Counted from the first letter of the stretch, positions 44,435 to 57,840 are shown. The stretch is DNA of 64,000 nt from Neonectria sp. B-13 (GCA_002682825.1 NOKP01000006.1:1612001-1676000), one strand, 5' to 3'. The notes: generated by a model not told the origin, from the sequence alone. Translations and numbers: made by a program.

Positions 44435-47400
44435 ATGGCGCCCGCAGGTGGAGGAAACATTAAGGTGGTGGTGAGAGTGCGTCCCTTCAACGGGAGAGGT
44501 AGGTTAACACGAACGGAAATTCCGGCTGCTCGACTTTGGCTGACAGCGAGTTAGAAATCGACCGAGGGGCAAAGCAAATCGTTAAAATGAAGGGGAACCA
44601 GACGGTTTTGACAATACCCGACAACAAAAGTGTGAAGGATAACGTTCCCAAGACGTTTGCGTTCGATAGGTCGTACTGGTCCTTCAACAAGGCCGACGAC
44701 AACTATGCCAACCAATCCGACCTCTTTGACGACCTTGGACATCCCCTTTTGGACAATGCTTTTCAGGGCTACAACAACTGTATCTTTGCCTATGGCCAGA
44801 CAGGATCCGGAAAATCTTACTCTATGATGGGTTACGGCAAGGAAGTCGGCATCATCCCCATGATTTGCCAGGACATGTTTACGAGGATCAATGCCATCCA
44901 ACAGGATAAGACGACCAAGTGCACTGTGGAGGTCTCGTATCTGGAAATCTACAACGAACGAGTGCGCGATCTTCTCAACCCGTCTACCAAGGGGAACTTG
45001 AAGGTTCGCGAGCATCCCTCGACCGGCCCATACGTCGAGGATCTCGCGAAACTGGTCGTGAGCAGCTTTCAGGAAATCGAGCACTTGATGGACGAAGGAA
45101 ACAAGGCCAGAACGGTCGCCGCAACCAACATGAACGAAACGTCCAGTCGAAGTCACGCTGTCTTTACCCTCATGTTAACGCAGAAGAAGTATGATGCCGA
45201 GACGAAGATGTCGCTGGAGAAGGTTGCCAAGATTAGCCTGGTCGATTTGGCAGGTTCTGAAAGAGCTCAGTCGACTGGTGCAACGGGTGCTCGATTGAAG
45301 GAGGGTGCCGAAATCAACCGTTCACTATCGACCCTCGGCCGTGTCATCGCCGCTCTAGCTGATCTGTCAACGGGGGGGAAGAAGAAGAAGGGTGGAAGCC
45401 AAGTCCCGTACCGAGACAGTATCTTGACATGGTTGCTCAAAGACTCTCTGGGTGGAAACAGTATGACTGCTATGATAGCAGCCATTAGTCCCGCTGACAT
45501 CAACTACGACGAGACACTGAGCACCCTTCGATATGCCGACTCCGCGAAACGCATCAAGAACCACGCCGTGGTCAACGAGGACGCCAATGCTCGGATGATC
45601 CGTGAACTCAAGGAAGAGTTGGCCGTTCTGAGAAGCAAGCTGGGAGGCGGTACACCGGGTGGCGTGGGTGGTGCCATTGTCCCCCCCGAGGAGGTGTATG
45701 CAGAAGGCACACCTCTTGAACAACAGATGGTCAGCATCACTAGCTCAGATGGCGTTGTGAAAAAGGTCTCAAAAGCAGAGATTGCTGAGCAGCTGAGCCA
45801 GAGTGAGAAGCTGCTCACAGACCTCAACCAAACCTGGGAAGAGAAGCTCCTCAAGACCGAAGAGATTCACAAGGAGCGTGAGGCCGCCTTGGAAGAGCTT
45901 GGCATTAGCATTGAAAAGGGCTTTGTTGGCTTGCACACGCCAAAGAAGATGCCCCATTTGGTCAACTTGTCCGACGACCCGTTGCTTGCCGAGTGTCTTG
46001 TGTACAACCTTAAACCTGGAACGACAACTGTCGGTAACGTTGACACCAATGCGGACCATCAAGCCAACATTCGACTGAACGGCACGAGGATTCTGCACGA
46101 TCACTGCACCTTTGAGAATGGCGCGGATGGTGTAGTGATGGTCATTCCTCAGGAAGGAGCATCGGTCATGGTCAACGGAAAGCGCATCACAGAGCCGAAG
46201 CACCTGCATTCGGGATACCGCGTCATCCTGGGAGATTTCCACATCTTCAGATTCAACCACCCGATGGAGGCCAGAGCAGAACGGGCAGAGGTGGGCGGCA
46301 GCTTACTACGACACTCAGTTACCGCAAGCCAATTGCAGGCTCTCGATCGATCATCGCCATCGCCCAGCCCTCGACCAGGTCATGAGAGATCCTTTAGTAG
46401 AGTATCGGAATTCGGCGACTCACGGCCGGAATCCCCAGCATTCTTCCAACGCGGCAGGGACTCTGACTGGTCTCTGGCGAGACGAGAAGCGGCTGGGGCA
46501 ATTCTTGGCTCGGATCAGAATTTCACAAGTCTCACAGACGAAGAGCTGAACGCCCTGTTTGAGGAGGTCCAGAAGGCCAGAGCCGAGCGTGTGAACGGCC
46601 GGGAAGACGGAGACGATTCGGAGTCTGCGACATCTTACCCGATCAGGGACAAATATCTCTCAACCGGTACCCTCGACAACTTCTCACTTGATACGGCACT
46701 TACTATGCCCTCAACACCTAGGCAAGGCGAGGCGGAAGATAGGATGAAGGAGGTCCGAGAAGAGCTACAAAACCAGTTGGAGAGGCAGAAAGAGGAATAC
46801 CAAGATCAGCTCAAGAATGCAGAAGCAGCCAACGTCGAAATTGAGGAGATCAAAAAGGAGAAAGTCAAAATGGAGGCGGCCTTGCAGGAGCTGAAGGAGG
46901 ACATGCAAAAGCAGCTTGTTGTTCAACGGAAGCAATACGAGGAGAAGATCGAGAAGATGGATCCTCTGAAAAGACCTAAGACCAACCCCAAGCTCTCCGA
47001 CGAAGAGATTGAAGATGCCAAGAGGACCGTCAAGATATGGCGCAGTCGGCACTTTGTGAAGATGGCAGAAACCGTCCTCCAGAACGCTGCCATTCTCAAG
47101 GAGGCGCAGATCATGAGCAACGAGCTTGATGAGAGCGTTGTCTTCCAGTTTACCGTCGTGGACATTGGACACGTGCTGTGCTCATCGTACGACATGGTTC
47201 TGAATGGCCTCACAGGTGAAGGTGACGACATCGCACTGGAAGAAGCCCAAAAGCCATGCATTGGTATCCGGGTGGTCGACTACCGAAAAAGCGTGGTCCA
47301 CCTATGGAGTCTGGAGAAGTTGCATGACCGAGTCCGACAGATGCGCCAGATGCACCAGTATCTCGACCAACCAGAGTACGCACAGCACCTGAGTCTCGAC

Positions 47401-49635
47401 AATCCGTTCGTGGAAACGTGCATGCCCTCGTACACCTTGGTAGGCGAGGTTGACGTTCCACTGCATGCTGTCTTTGAGAGCCGGGTCCAGGACACCACCC
47501 TCGATGTTCTCTCCCCGTACACTTCACACGTGGTTGGAATAATCAAACTTTCCCTGGAGCCGTCGCATGCACGAGCACCAACGAATACCTTGAAGTTCAA
47601 CGTTGTCATGCATGAGCTGATCGGCTTCGCTGAACGAGAAGGCACCGAGGTGCATGCTCAACTGTTCATCCCTGGCATTTCCGAGGAGGATGGAATTACG
47701 ACGACCCAGATGATCCAAGATTTCGATGAGGGACCGATCCGATTTGAGAGCGTTCATAGCATGAGCGTTCCGCTTTTCGCGCCCAAAGATGTGACGCTGA
47801 GAGTCGCCATCTTTGTCAAGGTGTCGACGATGCACCTGGACAAGCTCCTTAGCTGGGATGACATGAGGGATGCGGTGCCCATGAAAGACGACCCACAGGG
47901 AACTCGGATCAACGAGTCACAGTTTTTCACACAAGAAAAGCATGATTTGCTGTCTCGTGTTCAGATCATGGAGCTCAATGAGAACGGCGAGTATGCCGCG
48001 GTGGAGGTGACACAGACCAGCGAGCTGGATACTGGGACATTCCAGTTACATCAAGGCCTGCAGAGGAGAATCGGCATCAACATTTCTCATAGCTCGGGAG
48101 ATGCGTTGCCTTGGGGAGACGTCTCTGCTGTCCGTGTAGGGAAGATTCGGCTGGTGGATTCTGCCGGAAAGACCCCCGACATGGCCTCGAATGACCCTGA
48201 CCTTACCTTGAAGCTGTCCTCGAGCCCCATCTTCCGCGAGAATGCCAACGGTACCCGAAACATTACAATGCATGCCCAGTGGGACTCGAGCATGCACAAT
48301 TCACTACTCCTCGACAGGGTGACTGCGGACAAGTATCGTGTCCAGATGACAATCTCTTGGGAGATCAGTTCCGAGAAGCTTGCCGAGCCTATGAAATTCA
48401 CACAGAAGGTCTGCGTCCAGATCATGTCGAGGTCTTTTGTGCGTCAGACCTCGGTCTTTTCATCCCTCTTTCAGAATGTCAGATTTGTTCGGTCGTCGAC
48501 GGGTATTTTCACGCTCACCATGCGGCCCGCTCCAATCAAGAGAATCGGAGATCTTTGGAGAATGAACAGCCAACATGATTACGTCAAGGGAGAAGAAAAC
48601 CTGACGAGCTGGACTCCCCGTGGAGTTTCACTGGTGAGCGACTTTATCCTGGCTCGCAAAAAGAAGAGACGAACAGCAGAGCTTGGGGCGACTCAGGCAG
48701 TTCTCTCCAAGCTCAACCTGGATGAAACCAACGACAAGGCTGCCCAGGATGAACCTGAACCCGAGCCCTCGCCAGAGCTGAAGCCGATCATCCCCAGTGA
48801 TGATGACCTCCTCAACGACACTCCTGATACATCCCAAGCCGCGTTCGATGAAGACGACCAGCTTGATAGGGAAGTTGAGGGGATAAGTGATGTAGCTGAG
48901 GAGGACACCGTCAAGGTGGAGGAGGAGCAACCTAAGCCTGAATATGACGAAAGGGAGACGGAGCTCCTGATGAAGTGCCTTAAGCTGTGGAAGAAGTACC
49001 CAGACCCACTGGCCAGCATTTTGAGTCCAGAAAACACGGCACCACCCACCAATGGTGTCATGGGCGATTCTCCGGCACCCACCCTCATCACGACTATCAT
49101 TAGGGTGCCTAAGAACCCTAAGGTGTTGAAGGGAGGCTACCTGTTGGTGCCGAACAGCGATTCGACCCGGTGGGTCAAGCGGTTTGTGGAGTTGAGAAGA
49201 CCATATCTACACATTCACTCTGCGTCAGACGGCGATGAGGTTGCGCTGGTGAGTTTGCGAAACTCGCGTGTAGACAGCCAGCCAGGCGTGCTGGGGCTTC
49301 TGCATGGTCCGGATGACTACGATGCTCCACAGGGCCAGAACGGAGGAGCCGATTTCACGCCGGGCCATCGGCGGACGTCGTCCGGCCGGGTCATCTCTAC
49401 CATCTGGACGGGGACGGGGGCGGGAGGCTCGCCGGGAGGTCCTGGACTTCAGCGTCTCAGCGAACGTATGCAGTCGGCCGTGTTTGCCATCTACGGGACG
49501 GACAACACTTGGCTTTTTGCAGCGCGGAGCGAGCGGGACAAGATGGACTGGATATTCCGGATCGACCAGACGTTCATGTCGAGCAACGACAGCGTGCCTG
49601 GCAGCGGGGTGGCCAGCCCATATCCTGGAAACTAA
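44435..49635 (+). CDS. uncA: Kinesin-3 motor protein (UncA/KIF1A/Unc104 family)
   Basis: The two exons 44435-44498 and 44555-49635 give 1714 residues. Exon 1 encodes MAPAGGGNIKVVVRVRPFNGR, the first strand of the motor. The TTAG acceptor at 44554 joins it as NGREIDRGAK. The motor (about 1-360) has the P-loop GQTGSGKS (about 101), switch I NETSSRSH (about 214), switch II DLAGSE (about 250) and the Lys-rich loop GGKKKKGG typical of kinesin-3. An FHA domain (about 500-590), coiled coil (about 740-800), kinesin-3-specific middle domains and a C-terminal PH domain (about 1543-1690) follow. The motor carries endosomes or vesicles toward microtubule plus ends, via lipid binding by PH. The symbol is that of the Aspergillus orthologue. 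Confidence 0.95.
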
Positions 49636-52600
49636 TTGAAAGAGGGAGGATGTGAATGTGGATATGGATGTGGAGGCGGATGTGGAGGCAGAGGAGGATT
49701 GGGTAAATGCGGACATGACTTGAAACGTTCTCTCATTTCGGCATATAACTTTCTTTTGTCACGTTTGGCGGTGAACTAGATGAGATGAATTATACCCCCA
49801 CAGAATGAGGAGGGAAACCCCAGTGATGTAGGGTACGAATACTGTTCAAAAGAGCCTGGATATAGGTAGACCCGGGAAGTCTGGATGCCGACGTTGGCGC
49901 ATGCCCCAAGGCGGCAAAGACTCGAGTTTGGAGTCCAATTGATAGGACTTGTAATGTGGAGAAGTGTCACTATGTTGGATACCTAGACTACCTACTTCCA
50001 TGGTTTGAACATTGATGACGAGCTCGACTCGACAGACACAAGACTAGATGCTCCAAGTGACAAGCCATAAATGACAAGCCAAGGTTTGGAAGGCGCATGG
50101 CCCAACTTGTACGAAGATCAATTCCCTACGTCAAGAATCGATACTGCCTTGGAGGCGTAATGTCTCAGAGTGGCACGTGTGTGGCATTGCCGCACGACAT
50201 GATGCTAGGGATTGCTTGAAGAGCAGCCGATTGTGGCTGCTTGCTTGCCATCTAAACTGGATGAAACGTGCATGGCGCCGCCATATGCAAATCATGCAGC
50301 CACAATGGAGAACAAGGCCACATTGTCAGTCTGGGCTGCAGAGACAAACGGCGATATCCATGGCTGCGCAGAAAGACGCGTAACCGGAATACGGACTCCC
50401 CACTGCACGAACAACGCTGGGCTGCGAGTACTGTAGAGTACGGACTATACTGCACTACAGGCCATGTCAGTCGCGAGACAATCCATCTGCCAGCTAGTCC
50501 GCGTAGAGTTGAAGAAGTTGTAGCTCCGCGTTTGTTGTTGCTTTTGACAAACTGAGCGCAAGCGGGGGAGACCTTTTTCTGGCTGGGTGGGCTTTTTCTT
50601 TTTGGCTTGTTCTGCAAGTCGTCGGTTCCTAGTTCTCGGATGCGGCCAAAAGGGGAAAAGGTGGCAACTGATGACGGCGGCCGAAACGTATCCAGCTGTG
50701 GAAGCGCCCAAATAGTGACGAGGGAAAGGGGGTGTAAATTATAGTAGTACACTGAGTGTCTTTATGGCCTGCCTCAGAAGGTTAGATACAGAGTCAGGCC
50801 ACAGGTTGCAATTCGAAGCAGGAGAGCAGAGACGACGACAAGTGGGCGAGTGTGTGGAGGCCCGCAAACGGCGATACGACGCTTAGAACCGACGCTTTGT
50901 TATACGCAAACGCTGTAGGAGAGGAGCCAGGAGCAAGGAGGTGGTGGCCTAGGAAGAGGCGAACGGACGGAGCTGGATGAGGTCCTGGCACACAGATGGT
51001 GGTAAGATGGCACTCTACTTTTACTATACATGATGATAACAAGACCTCGCTCCAGGAATGGTAGCGTGCTGCTCAATGATTACTTGAATAGAGAAGGCGT
51101 CTCTGGGAAAAGAGTCCTGTGCAAAGAGGCAGTTACCAGATGTAGTAACTATGGAGGTGTCTGTCCGGGGCCGGACGAGTGTTGTTCGTGCGTGCATAGC
51201 TGCAAGCGGATGTAGCCTGGTGCGGTCTGAGCGGGGAACACGGGCTCCTCTTGGGACTCCTAGTCTCTCTGTATCGCTTTCGCGAACCCATTGCCGGCGG
51301 CCATGTAGGTAGATGGGTAGATGTGGCTTTTTTCACGGAACACGGAAGACGCCCGCCCGCCTTGATGCGCACGGGTGGAAGTTGGAAGCAGAGGGGTGGA
51401 CAGGGCCAACGGATTGGTCGTGATGTGATGCGATGCGATGTGAAGGGATAGAAGAGCTGGGGTCTGAATGGGGAACAAACGGGGAGGGGGAGGGGGGCGT
51501 CGATGTATTTCCGACCTGGTAGCTAGCGAGCCAGGATCAATCGTGAGCGAGATGCGACTCGACTTGAGAGTGGGATGAACAATCGAATCGTCATTCTATA
51601 GGCGAGGGTCAAAACGAGATGAGACGGTTTCGAGACGAGCCCGAGGTTGGCCTCCAACACTGCGAGCCAAGAGATTTGTTGATATACCATGATGAATGCA
51701 TGGAAATGGCATGTCCTGGAGACACGGAACCTTCCACTGACTCGGTCCGACGGTACCGGGGCGGTAATGAGAGCCGACCCAAAGGACCCCAGGAAAGCGA
51801 ATGATACGACTCTGTACGTACGGAGTAGGTTGGGATCAATGGTGATCCCCAAGGGGAACCCAGATGGTCGGTAATTGTGCTCTTTGCGCGGCGTGGCACG
51901 GAGGACTTCCGGGATCAGCTTCACGGAACCGTCCGTCCATGGGGAGGAGCCTCGGAACCCCTGTCGAGTGTGTCCAATCCACCGGGACGGTTGCTCACGC
52001 GGAGATGAGCATGGGAGAGGAGGATTTGGAGGAGCTTCGGGTACTCTGCCCGTCACCCTGCTGTGTAAGCCATGATTGCGGGAATGGATGGTTCGTACCC
52101 ACCGGTCGGGATGGCACAATCATCAATCCCGTCCGCATTTGCCGTATCCGCAAGTCTGTGTTATGTATGAAGTAATTGCATGTGTAGTAATGGGTCCTCG
52201 TACTTCCCCCTCCCTTCCATTCCTTCTGCGAACTGGCCATGGAAGCATCTTCCGCTCCGTCAACGGCTTTCCGTACCTAGGTAGGTAGTCTAGCCCGTCA
52301 GCCCAAAGAGAGACCCTAGCTTTGCTCTCTCATCTTAACACCGTCGCTTCCGATAACGGTACCTGCCCTTCTGGGCCAACATTCACATGCGGTTTGGAAC
52401 CCTGAATCAAAGTGGCGCAGGGGAGGGGAGGGGGAAGCGGGAGAAGAGTTGGAGGAAGAAAACGAACGGCGTTGGCGAAAAAGCAAACAATAAAACGGCG
52501 TCTTGGCCTGCCTTAGCTCGGAGGAACCACCACTAGCAAAGCATCCTGGCTATGAGTGCTACTACGGAGTACCTCTGTAGTAACAAAGAAAAGAAAAAAG

Positions 52601-52826
52601 AGGGCTTTAACGGCAAGAGCCGTTCACTTGTATCCATCATCGTCGCCGTTGTTACGTAGCAATGTAGCACCGACAGTGGGGGGAGACGACCCGACGGAAT
52701 CTCGTCTGCTAGGGGCGGGAGCACGACGTCTCCAGGACCAAGGCCTCGGAGAGAGAGATTGACTGTTTCCTCTGCTTTGGGACCGGATGTTGATGTTGGA
52801 AGGGGTTTTGGGGTTCGAAGGGGGCG

Positions 52827-52864
52827 TGTGAGTGAGCGTGAGTGAGTGAGTGAGTGAGTGAGAG
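52827..52864. repeat. (TGAG)n microsatellite
   Basis: About nine near-perfect TGAG units, with one GTGAGCG interruption, lie in the gene-free region. Confidence 0.85.
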
Positions 52865-55330
52865 TGTGGGCGGTGGTGTGGTTGGGGGAAGTCAATCAAT
52901 CAATCCCCTGGAGAACCAAGGCGACGGGAACGGGTGTGTGGTGGTGTGGAGGGGCAGGGCTAGGAGCTTGCCTGCGATAGATATGCACATTCCGCGTTGA
53001 TACTACGTAGTACGAATACTAGTTGTTAGTCAGGCAAAGAGGCCTCTGGTCTGGCGGAAGCGTCGGGAACGGCTGTAAACCACGGAGTACTACGCATGTA
53101 GATTAGAAATCAGTGATCTCCGATACCCATGTCATCTCGCCCGGCGTTGGGGAAGACGGGAAGACGGGAGAACGGCTGTAGTGCACACCGGCGACTGGCT
53201 GCCTAGATACAACCTGCCGTCGTTACTATGCATGTCCGGTCTGTTGAGTAGTCAAAAATCCGGTTCTTCTTTACGCAACGGATTCTACCTCTGGTACAGG
53301 TGCTACTCCCAGTACTTTGCTGTGAGGTAAGGTAGCCGCTAGAGCCGAACTAAGGACGGCTATGGGAAACCTGGGCGAGTTGACCAAGAGCAAGCTCGGC
53401 AGCTAGTTGCTGGCTGCATATGTTTAGCCTCAACGTGAGCACGAGCATGAAGCGTTGTTGCTTTTTGGTTGACCGTGATACTGGCGGCAGCTTGCTAGTT
53501 CCTGGCCGGACCATGGACCCTTGATTGCTGAGCGCCTTAGCAAGCCACGCTGCGTTCTTTCTTCGTCTCCTCTCGTCTTTCGCGCATCTCTTACCTCCCG
53601 CTAGATAGCATAGTTCCCCCTCCATCTCATTCAGCTGTCATCCTCTCACAACCCACAACCGCGGACGGGCCAACCAACCCAAACACCTCCGGCGCATTGC
53701 TCTTGTACGAAGGACGTCGCCAATCCCGCGGGTCTGGTTCCTGCTGTGTGTATGTATTTGGGGCGCCGGACATTTGGCGCAACTGCCGTTTGCCGTTTCT
53801 TTGCTCTCGCGTTTGCGTTTTGTAATTTCCCATTTCACGCCCCCCCCCTTGCTCAGCCCGCCAGCCACTTCGGAGCGAGATCGACGGGTGGCATTTCTTG
53901 CACTCACAACCAACAGCACCGGGAAGCGCAAGCAAAACACAGCACTCGCATAACCTCGTCGTTGGTTTCTCTCATTCTCTCCCTGTCTTTAAACACACTC
54001 CCCTCCCGAACCAACAATTCACCGAAGTCTGTCACAGGAAATCTCAGCGTCCCGTCAAAACTTCCAAGCCGTCGGGAGCGGGTTGTGCTTCCCGACCCAG
54101 ACCACCGGATCCAGGCCCCAGTCCCCTTGTTTTAGCTTACCCAAGTAGCTGGGACGACCCTTCTTTTGGGGGGGGGAGGAAGAAGAGATGATAGTGGAAG
54201 AATGAGGCTGGCTGGTTTCTGGAATTGGTCGAGCTTTGGTGTGTGGTTTCCTCGGTCTGTCGAGGACAAGTAAGTACCTGGCACTTGTTACTTGCTTGCT
54301 CGTATCAGAAAGGCACGGGCAGCCCACGAAGTATACGGCGCATGTAACACGCAACACACGCACCACGCAGAGGTCTTCGGTGACCCAATAGGCAAGTTAT
54401 AAAATAACAAAAAACCCAGTCAGTCTAATCCCGTTTGACGTCGGGGTTCAAGAGGGTAAAAGCGGTTTTCGGTCCTTGGGACCGCTCTGTCCCTACCCCC
54501 TGTTTCTTCTGCTTGCCGCGAGTCGCCGAGCTTGGGACCTTTTGGTCTGGTCCACTGTCCGTCCCGCCCAGGCGAAACAGCCTTAGCCGGAAGCTCCCTG
54601 CTGCTTGATCCGACTCCACGGGACCAGAGCTCAACCACTATGTGGTCTATGTACCTACCTACCTCAGGCAACAGGGCACCCATTACCCTCGGGTTCCCTG
54701 CCCACCTCGGGCTGCCAGACCTGCGTCCCTGCGGTGCACTCACCCTTCTCGTTTCCTTTCTTTTTGCGCCCGTGCTCTGTCGTCGTGCATCTTTCACTTT
54801 GCTTTGCTTGGTACCTATTCGGCCCCGGCCCCAAATGTCTCATACACACCACCACCAACCACGCAAAACCCACTCACACCCCCCTCCCCTTCCCGCCGCC
54901 CCCTCGAATAACCGACAGGCTGGGTCGAGTTCTTTTTTCGAATGAGGTGATGAGGTACAAAGTACAATGGTACAAAGCACTCAGCAAGGGCCCCCCCCCG
55001 AGCCCAGCCCCGGTTCCCAGCAAGACCCAAAACAGGACCCAGAGACCAGGTTGCTTCGAGGGCGGGGCGCACCAGGCTGGGCTAGAAAGCCGAGTCAGAT
55101 ACCCGTCCCAGACTGCTGGGTCCCTTTTTCGTGTGTGTTGTTGCTCTCCATGGGCCTTGAATTCTGGCCATTTGCTGTACCTGTCTGACTCTGTACCTAC
55201 GTAGTCTTGTACGTACCATGGACGGGAGTGATTCTGTCCGTTTATTCTCTCCTGTCTTGTCTTGGCTTGCTTTGATTCTTTGGACTCTTTGACTCTGGTC
55301 TCGTCGTGTCTTACCAAGCGATGGCTTGTT

Positions 55331-55430
55331 TTGTCTCGTCTTGCATTGTCTTGCATTGTCTTGTCTTGTCTTGTCTTGTCTTGCCTTGTCTTGCCTTGCC
55401 TGCCTCGTCTCGTCTCGTCTCGTCTTGTCT
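55331..55430. repeat. (TTGTC)n grading into (CTCGT)n pentanucleotide array
   Basis: Perfect TTGTC units occupy about 55358-55382, with degenerate copies on both sides (TTGCATTGTC, TTGCC) and CTCGT copies at 55403-55425. The plus strand is thymine/cytosine-biased, and the minus strand opens a spurious Lys-Thr-Arg-Gln-Asp frame. Confidence 0.88.
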
Positions 55431-55539
55431 GACATCTTTCTCCCAGGGTCTGCTTACCAGGCAGGCTAGCTAGGCTCTTCCACTTCCACTGACACACCGT
55501 CGTCGTCTTGGTCGAGGTTCTTCCTTTGACGACAAGTGC

Positions 55540-56340
55540 AGATCCATCGTCATTCTCCATCCTCATCCCTATCCCATCCTATCACCGCCATCGTCATCGC
55601 CATCTTTCCCTCCCTCTCTCCACTACCTAGTCTATTCTTCCCCATCTCCGTCTCCATCCTCCGCGCTCCTTCATCAACGCCTATCCCCCTGGTCCGGCTC
55701 CTTGGCAAAACTCCTTCTTTTGTTTCGACTTCTTTTCCTCTTCCTCTTGAATTCAACCGACCCTCTTCGGGTTCCACTTGTTGCTTCCCCGTCCCACTAT
55801 CCACTGTCCTCTCTCTCCCCATCTTCCTCTCTCTCGTTCTCTCTCGATACTCTCTATCGTCTATGCCCTCTCACCAACAACGACCACCACTTCTCCGCCG
55901 ATCCACACCCACATCTGCCCACACAGACACCCGCACATACGACCACAGCTCGTCATCGGCTCTTCCCCTCGCATCCCTATCCTCCCAACTTCACCTTTCT
56001 CCCAAGTCGCCCCCTCGGGTCACTTTTCTCCGCCTTCCGCCTTCCGCCTTCCGGCGGTCCCCCCCTCCCAAATATTCCCCATATTCCCATATCCCGCACC
56101 TTTGGTTCACCCCCTCATATTACGAAACCACCCATTTTCCCTTTGTGTGGGGTCGTGGCCTCAGCGTTTACCATTCTGACGGGTCGCTTCCGCCTTCGCT
56201 TGCGTGAGCTGCATCAGAATCCTACCGCCCTCGTCCAATGGCCTAGACCAACCTCGACTCTGTACTTCGTACTTTGTATTTTTTGCCGATTCTGTAACTG
56301 CACAGCATTCCCGCCAGCCTCACTTGACCTCAGCTTCAGC
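55540..56340 (+). promoter_or_regulatory. Pyrimidine-rich leader/promoter of the LaeA-like gene
   Basis: Long C/T-rich runs (for example 55580-55660 and 55800-55870) extend to about 10 bp before the start codon at 56350. In filamentous fungi such CT tracts mark transcription start regions and leaders. This is inferred; no start site was mapped. Confidence 0.4.
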
Positions 56341-56349
56341 CTCGAGATA

Positions 56350-57840
56350 ATGGCCAGGCCTCCTCTTTCATCCAACAACCCCGACGACATGCCGACTACT
56401 TCTTCCTCCGCCTTCGGCCAGTTTCAGTTCACTTTCAACTGCTCCGCCTCAAACTCTGCCAAGAATAGCTTCATTGAGCCTGATGTGTGTACTCGTTCCA
56501 AGCCCGTTTAGCCCGTCACCGTTACTGTCACCGCTCCCGACGTCTCGTCTCGTGCATGCAAGTTTACCAACTGGATCTTTTGCTGACTTTCATTGCTCTT
56601 TTCCCCGACCTGTACAGCCCGACGCACAAGACATGTAAGTCTCGTACCCCCCTTGATGACCGCTGTTTGGAGCTGTCAACTGATCCTCTTCAGAATCGAC
56701 TCGGAATCCTTGACGGACAGTGTTCAAAACTTCCCCGAAGAGTTTGGCAGGACGTACCATGCCTACAGAGCAGGCTGTGAGTCTTGCCTGGTGCTCAACG
56801 TCAAGCTGCCATCGACTGAGATTGACCGTTCTTTCAGCATATGCCTTCCCCAACGACCAGCTGGAGCAAGACCGGCTGGAACTTCAGAACGATGCCATGA
56901 TGAAACTCTTTGGTGGACGACTCTTCTTCGCGCCCCTCTCGAAAAGGAACCCTCCTCGCAATATCCTCGACATAGCCACGGGCCTGGGCGATTGGGCCAT
57001 CAAGATGGGCGACGAGTTTCCCGAGTCCGAAATCGTCGCCACAGATCTCTCTCCAATCCAGCCCCGGAATGTTCCTCCGAATGTCAGCTTTTACGTTGAA
57101 GACTCGTACGTGACTCGTTGTCCTGCCACGTTTCCTCGCCCCTGACGCGCCGTTGCTGATCTCATCCCTCCCATTTCTGCAGGTCTCAGCCATGGGACTA
57201 CACTGATAAATTCGATTATATCCACACTCGTATCACCGCCGGCTGTTGGTCCTCATTCAAGGAGCAGGTCGCAGAACAGGCCCTGGAGGCGCTGAACCCT
57301 GGCTGCTACTTCGAGTCTCAAGAGTATGATGCCATTGTGGCCTGCGACGACGGAACCCTCAACCCGGAGGGCCCCTTGGCCACGTGGTTTCGTGACATGC
57401 GACTCGCCTCGGACATAATGGACCGCCCTGTCGTGCTTGGGGCTAATCTGCGTCGATACTACGAGGAGGCAGGCTTCGTGGACGTCCAGGAGCGTATCTT
57501 CAAGATGCCCATGAACGGTTGGGCCAAGGACGAGCTCCTCAAGGAGCTAGGCAAGATGTGGGAGAGGAACTTCCTCACCGGCCTGAGCGGCTTCTCCTTG
57601 ACGCTATTCAACCGGGCCTTTGGGAAGACGCCCGCTGAAATAGAGGTAAGCCCAAGACAAGAGGCTCTTAAATCTTTTCGTCTCGGGATAAACAGCTGAT
57701 CGAGTCTTCAGGTCTCACTCGTCGATGTGCGACGCGACCTTATCGACACCCGTATCCACGCCTACACACCCATCCACGTTGTGACTGGCCGCAAGCCTTT
57801 TCCTGGCGAAGGGCCCATACCACCCGTGGCATTTTCTTAA
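56350..57840 (+). CDS. LaeA-like S-adenosylmethionine-dependent methyltransferase
   Basis: The six exons 56350-56484, 56618-56634, 56694-56776, 56838-57105, 57183-57645 and 57712-57840 give 364 residues. A Ser/Asn-rich N-terminus leads to EEFGRTYHAYRAGSYAFPNDQLEQDRLELQ, the N-terminal block of the LaeA family. SAM motif I is NILDIATGLGDWA (about 120-132), followed by the acidic ATDLSPIQP (about 146-154). FDYIHTR, the ALEALNPGCYFESQEYD strand and the C-terminal HAYTPIHVVTGRKP agree with the family. LaeA in the velvet complex controls secondary metabolism and development. This sequence has the fold but differs from true LaeA, so it may be one of the several LaeA-like paralogues. Exon 2 is 17 nt; skipping it breaks the frame. 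Confidence 0.88.
56618..56634 (+). other. 17-nt microexon of the LaeA-like gene
   Basis: It encodes PDAQD plus two bases between a TACAG acceptor and a GTAAGT donor. It is the only join found that keeps frame between the 45-codon first exon and exon 3. Confidence 0.78.

Larger units (their letters stand above)
49636..56349. other. Long gene-free region upstream of the LaeA-like gene
   Basis: This 6.7 kb region has no frame with family support. It is rich in simple repeats: an imperfect GGATGTGGAGGC block just after the kinesin stop (about 49656-49698), a TGAG run at 52827-52864 and a TTGTC/CTCGT array at 55331-55430. From 55540 to 56340 the plus strand is strongly pyrimidine-rich, as in the leaders of many fungal genes, so a long 5' UTR of the LaeA-like gene is likely. 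Wide open frames there are artefacts of low complexity. Confidence 0.45.

Noticed and set aside
51523..52119. Minus-strand open frame of about 198 codons
   Set aside because: No recognisable domain and no flanking splice signals in keeping with a gene; competing frames on the other strand.
31891..55216. Recurrent TACGTA palindromes in the long intergenic regions (for example 31891, 33885, 35443, 52653, 53003, 55198)
   Set aside because: About 15 copies of a six-base word are expected in 64 kb by chance, so what I counted is not an excess.
54874..55566. Long minus-strand open frame rich in Lys-Thr-Arg-Gln-Asp repeats
   Set aside because: It is the reverse reading of the TTGTC/CTCGT array and flanking low-complexity DNA, with no domain.
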